Shown here: positions 16,109 through 23,762 of the stretch, piece after piece
Position numbering within the stretch: the first letter of the stretch is position 1
Layout of the letters: every line of letters starts with the position of its first letter
Assembly (NCBI GenBank): GCA_016782755.1
Contig: JADHXY010000004.1
Location: 1 to 38,463, forward strand
Reading direction: 5' to 3'
DNA: 38,463 nt
Source: Phycisphaerae bacterium
GTDB lineage: Bacteria; Planctomycetota; Phycisphaerae; Sedimentisphaerales; Anaerobacaceae
Notes under the pieces: generated by a model
Database searches by the model: none
Seen by the model: the letters and a program-made list of their open reading frames with translations, nothing else
What the model was told of the DNA's origin: nothing
Made by a program: the position numbers and the translations under genes

Positions 16109-17182
16109 ATGGCGACACACATCAAATTACCACAACCTGGTCAGAATAACGACGATGCCACAATTATCACAGTGGATGTTGACAGGCACCAAATGGTAAC
16201 TAAGGGCCAGAAGGTCTGTGAGATCGAGACAGATAAAGCCGTGATGGATATCGAAGCGACGGAAAGCGGATTTGTTCAGCATATATTTGTGGCTGAAGGA
16301 CAAACAGTGCCAATGGGCAAAACAATAATGCTGCTCGGCGAAAAGGATGAGCATACGCCGCAGAGCGTTATCGACTCTCTTGTCTGTGAATTGAAAACTG
16401 AGCCTGTTTTTTCCGCAATAGACCCCGCAAACAGCAATGGCAGTACTGATATCGAGGATGACAGCGCGGAAAAGGATGATGCCCCTGTCGATATTTACAG
16501 CTGTAAATTAGGTGACAGCTTCACCCTTTCAAAATTGCAGAAAATAACAGCAAAGAAGATGCTGCAATCAAAACATAATATTCCCTGTTTCTACCTCAAT
16601 ATCGAAGCTGATGTAACTGATCTTGTGTCTTTGAGGGGAAAAATGAATCAGAGCTGCGAGCCTAAGGTTTCTTATAACGATTTTATCATAAAAGCGTTAT
16701 GCTCGTCACTTGAACATTTTCCGATAATGACAGGGCAGATAAAAGGGCGTAAAATTGTAACAGCAGAAAATATCGGTATCGCCCTTGCGATCGAGACGGC
16801 TTTGGGTCTTGTGACGGTTGTTGTCGAAAATGCCAGCCAAATGTCTGTTCAACAAATCGCTGCAAAAACAAAGGGGCTTATCGAAAAAGCAAAAAATAAC
16901 AAACTTAGCCTCAAAAATATCAGCGGGGCATGTATTACAGTAAGCAACCTCGGTTTCTTTGAAGTCGAATCGTTTATTCCAATCGTAGTACCCGGGCAAT
17001 GTTCAATTCTTGGCGTTGGTAAGATACAAGACACTGCAGTTGCCGCCAACGGCCAAATAGATATCAGGAAGATAGTCAAACTTTCGCTTTCGGTTGACCA
17101 CCGAATCGCAAACGGAGCTTATGCCGCTCAATTTCTTGATCATCTGAGAAAATGCCTGCAAACACCCGCTAATTTCCAATAA
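16109..17182 (+). CDS. 2-oxoacid dehydrogenase E2-type acyltransferase with one lipoyl domain, no apparent E3-binding domain
   Basis: The 357-residue protein has an N-terminal lipoyl domain (residues 1-80) with the lipoylation site Lys43 in ETDKAVMDIEA. A linker of about 50 residues rich in Asp, Ser and Ala follows. The C-terminal acyltransferase domain (about 135-357) starts with the typical FTLSKLQKITAKKMLQSKHN and ends with the active-site motif SVDHRIANGAYAAQFL. Two oddities are visible. The linker lacks a recognisable peripheral subunit-binding domain of about 35 residues. The active-site motif has Asn where most members have Asp (HRxxDG). No E1 or E3 gene is adjacent. It could be a pyruvate dehydrogenase E2 or a related acyl transferase. 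Confidence 0.85.
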   Translation: MATHIKLPQPGQNNDDATIITVDVDRHQMVTKGQKVCEIETDKAVMDIEATESGFVQHIFVAEGQTVPMGKTIMLLGEKDEHTPQSVIDSLVCELKTEPVFSAIDPANSNGSTDIEDDSAEKDDAPVDIYSCKLGDSFTLSKLQKITAKKMLQSKHNIPCFYLNIEADVTDLVSLRGKMNQSCEPKVSYNDFIIKALCSSLEHFPIMTGQIKGRKIVTAENIGIALAIETALGLVTVVVENASQMSVQQIAAKTKGLIEKAKNNKLSLKNISGACITVSNLGFFEVESFIPIVVPGQCSILGVGKIQDTAVAANGQIDIRKIVKLSLSVDHRIANGAYAAQFLDHLRKCLQTPANFQ

Positions 17183-17230
17183 TTGCTGAGCTTACACATC
17201 TATCGTTTATTTCAATGTCGATATACAGGT

Positions 17231-17255
17231 TTTTTATCGGCTGGGCCGATAAAAA
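17231..17255. terminator. Terminator after the E2-type gene
   Basis: TTTTTATCGG (17231-17240) pairs with CCGATAAAAA (17246-17255) around a five-base loop, about 50 bases past the E2 stop. On the plus strand the stem is followed by A residues rather than a T-run, so strength is uncertain. The stem's left T-run would serve the opposite strand. Confidence 0.45.
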
Positions 17256-17321
17256 ATAAAGTTTTGTCACGCCTTCTGCCGATGAACGGTTAGATTATAT
17301 TATCTTTTTTTAGTATTGATA

Positions 17322-17335
17322 TGGCATAATTATGC
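17322..17335. promoter_or_regulatory. Perfect palindrome overlapping the likely parA promoter
   Basis: GGCATAATTATGCC is fully self-complementary and contains CATAAT, a plausible -10 element, 26 bases before the parA start codon. Such a placement would fit an operator, possibly for autoregulation, but no binding protein is known. Confidence 0.45.
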
Positions 17336-17360
17336 CTTTTATTAGGAGTCATCGAGAACG

Positions 17361-18695
17361 ATGAAAACAATTGCTATAGTTAACCAAAAGGGCGGATGTG
17401 GTAAAACTACAATTTCAATAAATCTGGCGAGTGCTCTTGCCGAACTTGGAAACAAAACACTGCTTGTGGATATGGACCCTCAGTCGCATTGTGCGGTTGG
17501 GCTTGCGGTTCCCGAAGAGCAAATCGAGCAGAGCATATATGACGTTCTTATCAGTAGCTGCAACGGCGAATCCTTGAAACTGACAGAAACATTATGGCAG
17601 ATAAACGAAAACCTCGACCTTGCTCCTTCAAGTATCGATCTTTCTGCATTTGAACAACAGATGAACGGGATGAGTGAGAAAGAAAACGCATTAATGAATG
17701 TCCTCGATCAGGTTAAGGATCAGTTTGATTATACGATAATCGACTGTCCGCCGGCAGTGGGACTGCTTACGTTTAATGCCTTGAGAGCGGCAGATGAAGT
17801 TGTCGTTCCAGTCGAGACCGGCTATTTTGCTCTTCATGGACTTAGCAAACAGCTTGAGACCTTGAATATACTCTGCCAGCGGTTTAATCAGAAGATCGAT
17901 GTCAGAGTTTTGGCAAGCATGTACGACATCCGGACAAAAATGGCAAGAGAGATATTGGCTGAACTTAGAAACCACTTTGCAGATAAGATGTTTTCAAATG
18001 CCATCAACTTTAATACGAAGATAAAGGAAGCGGCAAGTTTCGGACAGCCGATATGCGAATATGCTCCTTCCAGCAAGGGTAAAAGGGATTTTGAGCTGCT
18101 TGCTAAATCTATTGTAGAACAGGATCAGCAGGATCAGAACAAACAGCTTGTAAACTCGCTCTCCGACCAACTTTCAAGTCTTAGCACTTCAGCAGATGAT
18201 CTGGCTTTGGCTGTGAACGATTTTGAAAAGGACCCCGAAACGATCGAGGTTGAAGAGGAACTCAAAAAGATCGATGAAGAAATATCTAAATACATCAGCG
18301 GCTCGCCTGAACAACTGCTCGGAGATTTAATCGACATAAACGTCGAAAATCTTGATATCATTGAGGACGAAGCCCAGCAGGATCTGCCGACAACCGAGGA
18401 TAAACTCACTGACTATTACGGAGTCAACCAGATAAACAAAGCTGTATATTTTGTTACATTATATCCTAAGGCCGATTTAGTCCAGATCGCCGGTGATTTC
18501 AATAACTGGGTTCCAGAAGAAACCGGCCTTGAGAAAGCAGGGAAAAGCGGAATATGGCAAACAAAGCTAAAACTTAGTCCCGGAAAATATCGCTATCGCC
18601 TGGTTGTTGATGGCAAATGGCAGCAGGACCCTTATAACGAAAAAGTTGAAATGAATCCTTACGGCGATTTTAATTCTATCGTCGAAGTAAATTAA
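17361..18695 (+). CDS. ParA/MinD-type ATPase fused to a C-terminal AMPK-beta-like (CBM48) glycogen-binding domain
   Basis: The 444-residue protein opens with a complete ParA/Soj ATPase (about residues 1-255): deviant Walker A KGGCGKTT at 10-17, VDMDPQSH, and IIDCPPAVGLLT. A linker of roughly 100 residues, acidic and probably partly coiled (VEEELKKIDEEISKY), follows. Residues about 358-444 form an E-set domain like the AMPK beta glycogen-binding module. Its carbohydrate-contact positions look conserved: Trp in GDFNNW, Arg in YRYRLVVDG (Lys in AMPK), Trp in GKWQQDP, and Asn in DFNSIVEV. ParA proteins position DNA or large cargo dynamically; the added domain suggests linkage to glycogen or another glucan. 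It is not beside parB, which is some 18 kb away in this window. Confidence 0.9.
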   Translation: MKTIAIVNQKGGCGKTTISINLASALAELGNKTLLVDMDPQSHCAVGLAVPEEQIEQSIYDVLISSCNGESLKLTETLWQINENLDLAPSSIDLSAFEQQMNGMSEKENALMNVLDQVKDQFDYTIIDCPPAVGLLTFNALRAADEVVVPVETGYFALHGLSKQLETLNILCQRFNQKIDVRVLASMYDIRTKMAREILAELRNHFADKMFSNAINFNTKIKEAASFGQPICEYAPSSKGKRDFELLAKSIVEQDQQDQNKQLVNSLSDQLSSLSTSADDLALAVNDFEKDPETIEVEEELKKIDEEISKYISGSPEQLLGDLIDINVENLDIIEDEAQQDLPTTEDKLTDYYGVNQINKAVYFVTLYPKADLVQIAGDFNNWVPEETGLEKAGKSGIWQTKLKLSPGKYRYRLVVDGKWQQDPYNEKVEMNPYGDFNSIVEVN

Positions 18696-18722
18696 GCCAA
18701 TAACTCATTTCATTTATACCCC

Positions 18723-18754
18723 GCAAGCCCCGGTTCACCCCAGCCGGGGCTTGC
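18723..18754 (+). terminator. Strong hairpin after the parA-CBM gene
   Basis: GCAAGCCCCGG (18723-18733) and CCGGGGCTTGC (18744-18754) form an 11-bp GC-rich perfect stem with a ten-base loop. It lies 28 bases after the stop codon. The T-run after it is short (CTTTGC). Confidence 0.7.
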
Positions 18755-18863
18755 CTTTGCGCATTTCATAGTTGCACTTATGAGTTGAATCCGCTACTTT
18801 ATTAAGGGAAGATTTTTATGGAAGCAGCATTTAAAAAGCCCTGTTATGACATGGAGAATATAA

Positions 18864-19829
18864 ATGCCGGAAGAAAACATTAAAACCCCAAAAGTATTCG
18901 ACGCACTTGAGCTTGCTGTCCAGACTACGATCAACACTCTTTTCAAACCCTTTGACCTTGCAAAATGGTTTGCAATAGGCTTTTGTGCATGGTTGGCGGG
19001 TTTCTCAAGGGGCGGTTTTACTTTTGGTTTTCCATTAAATTTCGAAAAATCCCCAAGCCTTCCACAGCAGATAGATTTGAACCTGCCGCAACTCGGCTTT
19101 TTGGGGATCAGCATAATCTTCACTATTGCCGTTATGTCATTTGGAATATGGCTATTGTTTTTATGGCTGAGCTGCCGCGGCAGGTTCATGTTCCTCGACT
19201 GTGTGGCAAAAAACCGCGGTCTTATCAAAAAACAATGGTCCCAATTCCGACAGCAAGCCAATAGTCTTTTTCTGTTCAAACTGGTACTCACTATTGGGTT
19301 AAGCCTGTTTATGGCTGTAATTGTATTAAGTTCTTTGGTCACAGCCGACAAGTTTAATATTTCTTTCAGCGGCGATACAAGCACTTCAGCAAAGATCGCT
19401 TACGCGGCCTGGGTATTTTCAGTTCCGTCGTGTTTTTTTATAATTTTTTTGATTTTTTTCAAATTTATCAATGATTTTGTGGTTGCTTTGATGTACCTCC
19501 ACAAACTCTCTGTTGCAGCGGCTTTGCGAAAATTCTGCGGGGTTCTGGTAAAGAATAAATCTGCTTTTGCGCTTTATCTATTGTTTTTGATGCTGATAAA
19601 CTCTGCTGTCTTGTGTATTCTTGGAATATTTTTTTTCTTTTCTTTTTGCTGCTGCTGCGGCGGATTTGTGATAGTCACTCTTCTGGCGATACCTTATATA
19701 AGTACTGTTGTGCTTCTCCCTTTGATAGTTTTCAAAAGGGCCTTTTCGCTGAAATTCCTTTCGCAACTTGGCAGTGAATACAACGTTTTTCTCTTAGCAG
19801 AAGAGCCGATTGAAAAAACCGATATCTAA
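18864..19829 (+). CDS. Multi-pass membrane protein of unknown function (DUF4013/DUF7544-like)
   Basis: This 321-residue protein has about six hydrophobic segments, near residues 33-47, 85-105, 133-156, 174-200, 232-256 and 258-283. The N-terminal block FDALELAVQTTINTLFKPFDLAKWFAIG followed by a GFSRGG turn resembles membrane proteins common in planctomycetes and verrucomicrobia that are annotated only by DUF numbers. A run of Phe then four Cys (FFFFSFCCCCGG) in the last third is unusual; the cysteines might be membrane-embedded. The start has GGAG eight bases upstream. It converges with the CvpA-like gene, only six bases between stop codons. No function can be assigned. Confidence 0.7.
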   Translation: MPEENIKTPKVFDALELAVQTTINTLFKPFDLAKWFAIGFCAWLAGFSRGGFTFGFPLNFEKSPSLPQQIDLNLPQLGFLGISIIFTIAVMSFGIWLLFLWLSCRGRFMFLDCVAKNRGLIKKQWSQFRQQANSLFLFKLVLTIGLSLFMAVIVLSSLVTADKFNISFSGDTSTSAKIAYAAWVFSVPSCFFIIFLIFFKFINDFVVALMYLHKLSVAAALRKFCGVLVKNKSAFALYLLFLMLINSAVLCILGIFFFFSFCCCCGGFVIVTLLAIPYISTVVLLPLIVFKRAFSLKFLSQLGSEYNVFLLAEEPIEKTDI

Positions 19830-19835
19830 TTGCTG

Positions 19836-20393
19836 TTAGTTTTGCCCGGAGCCATCTGCAAACTGGTCATCGACCTTGTCGGCAGCCAGAAGATCGGTTA
19901 TCACTTTCTCGACTTTTGCGTTACTGCAATGCAGCGAAAGACAATTTACAAAATCACAGCTTTGCGTCACAATTTTTACTGCTGGCGTCTTAAAGTTTTG
20001 CTCTACAAATTCGCCGCTGCCAAAAGGTGCGGCACAGATCACAAAGAAAGCAAAGCCGGTAAACAAATAACCGCAAATCGCCCCCAGCAATCCTGAGCCT
20101 GCTCCATCAACAAACCTGGGCATGTTAACTTCAAAATCCTTATCGAAAAGAACACTTTTAAAAATATATAAAAAAGCATAGCAAAGACAAAATACAACGG
20201 CTACGCTAATTAATTTATGGTATGGCTCTTTCTGCTGCTCGGATATCATCGCCAGGAAAAAAGGCGTGAGCATAACCGACAGAAAAGTCGATAACATTAT
20301 ATTGAAAAGCGTTAGCCACATGGTATAAAACCTGTGTTTTATGCCGTAAAAACCAAAACCCGCAGCCGCCAGTAATATAAGCCATACTGCCAT
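19836..20393 (-). CDS. CvpA-family-like membrane protein
   Basis: The 185-residue protein has four predicted membrane segments (about residues 2-20, 25-48, 63-80, 95-118) and a glycine-rich turn, FVDGAGSGLLGAICGYLFTG, typical of CvpA/colicin V production-like proteins. The C-terminal 50 residues are soluble and contain three Cys. The usual CvpA family is poorly understood; links to envelope integrity and secretion are reported. The start lies three bases after the GspE-type gene stop on the same strand, so the two form an operon. The family call rests on the topology and the glycine turn, and is less sure than the operon relation. Confidence 0.65.
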   Translation of the reverse strand: MAVWLILLAAAGFGFYGIKHRFYTMWLTLFNIMLSTFLSVMLTPFFLAMISEQQKEPYHKLISVAVVFCLCYAFLYIFKSVLFDKDFEVNMPRFVDGAGSGLLGAICGYLFTGFAFFVICAAPFGSGEFVEQNFKTPAVKIVTQSCDFVNCLSLHCSNAKVEKVITDLLAADKVDDQFADGSGQN

Positions 20394-20396
20394 ATT

Positions 20397-21995
20397 CTAA
20401 ACTCCCCCCATGTTGACAACTCGCTTAACTTCCTCAAACGTCGTTATCCCGCTGATCACTTTTTTCAAACCTTCCATGCGAAGTTTGTTAATCACTTTTG
20501 AGTTTTTCGTCTCTTTTAGATCGGAAAGTTTCAGGCTTCCCTCACAGAGCTTATCTTTAATCTTATCATCGATATCCATCACATCCATTATCGCCGCCCT
20601 ACCGTAATAGCCGGTTTCATTACATTTTTTGCATCCGACTGGTTTGCATATCCTGCTTGTGCTTATCCTTTTTTTAGAAAAATACTGTTTTTGTTCGGGC
20701 GTCAGTTTTGCCGGCTCTTTGCAGTTTTCGCATAAGACCCTTACAAGCCGCTGTGAAACAATAAAACTAAGACCAGCCGCTAACAGCAAATTATTAACCC
20801 CCAGATCCGTTAAACGAATAAGGCTCTCGGCATTGCTGGAACTGTGAAGAGTGCCAAGCACAAGGTGACCTGTCTGTGCCGCTTGAACCGCCATCACTGC
20901 CGTCTCGCTATCGCGAATCTCGCCCACACATATTATATCAGGGTCCTGCCGCAAAAGGCTGCGTAATGAATTCGCAAATGTAATGTTGGCCTTCGGGTTA
21001 ACCTCTATCTGACTGACCGAATCGAGCACATATTCTATCGGGTCTTCTACGGTAACGACATTTTTTGAATTAAGGTCAATCTCATTCATCAGGGCATACA
21101 AGGTTGTCGTCTTGCCGCTGCCGGTCGGCCCGCATATCAGGAGCATTCCCGAACTTTGCTTAACTGAATTTGTCAAACTTTCATAAATCTTACCCGATAA
21201 CCCCATTTCATGGAGCATAAGCATTTGTGCCTGCTGATTTATCACTCTTATAGAAAGCTTCTCCCCTCCGAGCACACCCGCGCTTGCGACACGGAAAAAG
21301 ACACTCCCGCTGGGCAGTTTTCCCATGAAAGCCCCATCCTGGGGCCGCCGCTTTTCGCCGATATCCATCCCGCTGATAACTTTCAAACTGTTGACAACGG
21401 CTACGCATTTTTCCGCCTCGACCTGGCGAACTACACGCAAAAAACCATCGATTCTGCAGCGAATACTATAAACACCATCGCTTTTAGGGTCTATAAGGAT
21501 ATCACTTGCCCTGTCGCTTATCGCATCGAATATAAGCTCCTGGCAGAACTCAATGATTTCATTTGGGTTTCTGTCTGACTTACCCTCCCCGCCGTAAACT
21601 TCACTAAAACTATGGCCCTCGGAATCACATAACTCGATAAGACTGTCGGCTCGTTGATCTGCCGAAAGCAATCCTTTTCTGCCAAGGATGGTTTTATAAA
21701 TATCAGCAGGCAGTTCGGCAATGCTTAACTGGCCGCGCTCGAGCTTTTTTCCCCGGTCGGAGGCATAAAAAAGCGTTATTACAAACGGCCCGAAAAAAAG
21801 ACAACTTAAATTGCACCATGGCCGCCACTTTGCCGGCACTAATATGCTAACCTGGCTGCGATAAAGGCAATAAACACAAAAATATACCCAGCCAACAAGA
21901 AAAATGAACTTTAACAAGCTAAAATTGAGAACAGCGGCTGTTTTAACCGCGGCTAACGGAGCCGCTAAAAACATAACGCTCAATAAGTTCCCCAT
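20397..21995 (-). CDS. GspE/PilB-type secretion or pilus assembly ATPase with N-terminal membrane segments
   Basis: The 532-residue protein has a full type II/IV secretion ATPase core. It contains Walker A GPTGSGKTTT (about 289-297), Asp box VTVEDPIEY, Walker B-like PDIICVGEIRD, His box GHLVLGTLHSSS, and a tetracysteine zinc motif CENC plus CKKC near residues 435-475. Instead of the usual soluble MshEN/N1E domain, the N-terminus (1-80) contains two or three hydrophobic segments, so it seems membrane-anchored. Such ATPases power pseudopilin or pilin assembly. No pilin, GspF or secretin gene is adjacent. The downstream partner is the CvpA-like gene. Confidence 0.9.
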   Translation of the reverse strand: MGNLLSVMFLAAPLAAVKTAAVLNFSLLKFIFLVGWVYFCVYCLYRSQVSILVPAKWRPWCNLSCLFFGPFVITLFYASDRGKKLERGQLSIAELPADIYKTILGRKGLLSADQRADSLIELCDSEGHSFSEVYGGEGKSDRNPNEIIEFCQELIFDAISDRASDILIDPKSDGVYSIRCRIDGFLRVVRQVEAEKCVAVVNSLKVISGMDIGEKRRPQDGAFMGKLPSGSVFFRVASAGVLGGEKLSIRVINQQAQMLMLHEMGLSGKIYESLTNSVKQSSGMLLICGPTGSGKTTTLYALMNEIDLNSKNVVTVEDPIEYVLDSVSQIEVNPKANITFANSLRSLLRQDPDIICVGEIRDSETAVMAVQAAQTGHLVLGTLHSSSNAESLIRLTDLGVNNLLLAAGLSFIVSQRLVRVLCENCKEPAKLTPEQKQYFSKKRISTSRICKPVGCKKCNETGYYGRAAIMDVMDIDDKIKDKLCEGSLKLSDLKETKNSKVINKLRMEGLKKVISGITTFEEVKRVVNMGGV

Positions 21996-22091
21996 AAATA
22001 ATCTCCCATCTAATCAGGAAAAATATAACACATTATAGCCTTATAAGCAAGAAATATCAAATAATTACGTCACTACAACATAATTATATAC

Positions 22092-22125
22092 AAAAAACCC
22101 CGAAGCGACTCCATTCGCAACAGGG
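22092..22125 (-). terminator. Terminator of the TPR lipoprotein gene
   Basis: On the minus strand CCC..GCGA and TCGC..GGG form an interrupted stem with a six-base loop, followed by six T residues (plus-strand A-run at 22092-22097). It lies about 30 bases past the stop codon at 22155. Confidence 0.6.
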
Positions 22126-22154
22126 CTATAGAAAACAATAACTATTTGTAAAAA

Positions 22155-22877
22155 CTATTCTGCTAATTTCTTATCATATTCATCAACTCTGCGGTCGAGC
22201 TTTCTAGTATCAGGGGTATTTTTTGACGGCACTTTAACCGTTATACCCAACCTCCCGAGCTGATTGGCTACGTCAGGCTGATTAGGATTCAACTGAAAAC
22301 TCCTGGTCAGGTAATCATGAGCACGAACCTGGTCGCCATTAGCAAGATAATAGTAACCTATCTGCCTGTTAACCTTCCCGGAATTAGGTGCCAGCCGAAG
22401 GGCCTGTTTGTAACACTCAAGTGCATAATCATCGAGAGTCTGCTCCTGAAACCCAAGTCCCATCTCAAGAGACGCCAAAGCCGACCCGCCTGCCCGCGCG
22501 ATATATTCTTCAGCTAACAATTCTGCTTTTTCAACATCGCCGCCGTCTTTTAATGCTCTAATGCGTGCGGTCTGGGCATCCCTGAGAACAGGATCGAAAG
22601 TCAATGCTATGCTGAACTCACGTTCTGCCTGTGCCCAGCTGCTTTCTTTCTGGTACAGCCTACCAAGCTGATAATGAGCATCGGCATCCTGATATTTACG
22701 TTCAAGCCTTTTTAAGATTTGAGATTTCTGAACTTCCAAAGAAGTGTCGTCTATTTCCTTTTTCTCTTTATTAAAACTTAGGAAATCTTTGGGCAAAAAA
22801 GAATTTTCTCCGCAACCTGCAAAGAAAATGATAACAGAGATTGTTACAATTAGAAAAAAACGTTCAAAAAAAGACAT
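22155..22877 (-). CDS. TPR-repeat lipoprotein
   Basis: The start is placed at ATG 22877 because GGAGG lies five bases upstream and the protein then begins with a signal peptide. An upstream in-frame ATG at 23015 is less likely. The 240-residue product has a lipoprotein signal peptide (MSFFERFFLIVTISVIIF) with lipobox FAGC, giving Cys20 as the lipidated residue. At least four tetratricopeptide repeats follow: AHYQLGRLYQKESSWAQAER, LASLEMGLGFQEQTLDDYAL, VNRQIGYYYLANGDQVRAHD, and a C-terminal PDVANQLGRLG. TPR lipoproteins serve as scaffolds in envelope assembly, including pilus and secretion machines, but a link to the nearby GspE-type gene is only suggested by proximity. Confidence 0.85.
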   Translation of the reverse strand: MSFFERFFLIVTISVIIFFAGCGENSFLPKDFLSFNKEKKEIDDTSLEVQKSQILKRLERKYQDADAHYQLGRLYQKESSWAQAEREFSIALTFDPVLRDAQTARIRALKDGGDVEKAELLAEEYIARAGGSALASLEMGLGFQEQTLDDYALECYKQALRLAPNSGKVNRQIGYYYLANGDQVRAHDYLTRSFQLNPNQPDVANQLGRLGITVKVPSKNTPDTRKLDRRVDEYDKKLAE

Positions 22878-23082
22878 GGTAGCCTCCATTTTTATCAAAA
22901 TAAATGCCTTACTCTCCTGCATGACGTAGATTAAAACCACAGAGCTTACAAATTTAAAGCTATTTTGCCATGCACTAAAAATCTTTGCAAGAAAAATTTT
23001 TTCTTTTTTTTGCAATTAACATGTAATAAAACCGTAGCTATTACGACTACAATGGTAACGATAAGAAAAAAAAGGAGTAAAA

Positions 23083-23610
23083 TTGAAGAAAATTGACTGG
23101 AATCAGATCGTTAAGGAGTTTGGCCCGCTTGTGTGGCACAATGCCTACAAGTTTTTAAATAGCCATGAGGATGCGTCTGACTGCTTCCAATCAACATTTT
23201 TGGAAGCCGTTAAATACTCAAAAAATAAAAAAATAAACAATTACGGTGCTTTTCTTGCAAAAATCGCCACTTCGAAGGCTATTGACATTTTGAGAAAGCG
23301 AAAAGTCAGGATATCCCGAAGCATTGATGATGAATTCGCTGAAGAGATCGTGTCTTCAGAGCGGGACCCTGCCAAAAGCATGGAATCCAGGGAGCTTGCC
23401 GACAAACTCAGAAACGCCCTGGCTGATCTGCTGCCGACTGAGGCGAAAGTATTCGCCCTGAAGCATTTTAATAATATGAGCTATAAAGAAATCGGGGCAT
23501 TGCTTGGAATAAAAAAATCTAACGTGGGGGTAATTCTATTGAGAGCAAAAGAAAAAATCGTGAAAAACATGCAAACTGAAAACATTAAAAGAAAAAGGGG
23601 ACAACTATGA
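23083..23610 (+). CDS. ECF-type RNA polymerase sigma factor
   Basis: The 175-residue protein has sigma region 2 (LVWHNAYKFLNSHEDASDCFQSTFLEAVKY, and a region 2.4-like KIATSKAIDILRKRK) and region 4 (LLPTEAKVFALKHFNNMSYKEIGALLGIKKSNVGVILLRAKEKI). It starts at TTG 23083, preceded by AAAGGAG at good spacing. Its stop overlaps the next start as ATGA, so translation is coupled to the downstream partner. That arrangement fits an ECF sigma factor with a membrane-anchored regulator, as is common in planctomycetes. The target regulon is not visible; self-transcription is likely. Confidence 0.9.
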   Translation: MKKIDWNQIVKEFGPLVWHNAYKFLNSHEDASDCFQSTFLEAVKYSKNKKINNYGAFLAKIATSKAIDILRKRKVRISRSIDDEFAEEIVSSERDPAKSMESRELADKLRNALADLLPTEAKVFALKHFNNMSYKEIGALLGIKKSNVGVILLRAKEKIVKNMQTENIKRKRGQL

Positions 23611-23759
23611 AGTATGATTTTGAATTAGAAAAGGCTATATTAGCACTTAATAACACTCCTATCGTCGAAGGACCGTCTGATGAGTTGATAAAGAGGACGT
23701 TGATGCGGATCGCTGAGACCGAATTGTTAGCGAAAATCGAACATTATGGCACATTTTAA
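23607..23759 (+). CDS. N-terminal segment (50 aa) of the sigma-factor partner, split off by an in-frame TAA
   Basis: This short frame starts with ATG in an ATGA overlap with the sigma gene and ends at TAA 23757-23759. Its sequence (DFELEKAILALNNTPIVEGP, then SDELIKRTLMRIAETELLAK) looks like the cytosolic head that normally precedes the membrane segment in such partners. The next codons, AAG then TTG, continue in the same frame into the long downstream protein. The two frames therefore look like one gene broken by a nonsense codon, or one that restarts translation. The head, possibly the sigma-binding part, would then be made separately. Confidence 0.65.
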   Translation: MKYDFELEKAILALNNTPIVEGPSDELIKRTLMRIAETELLAKIEHYGTF

Positions 23760-23762
23760 AAG

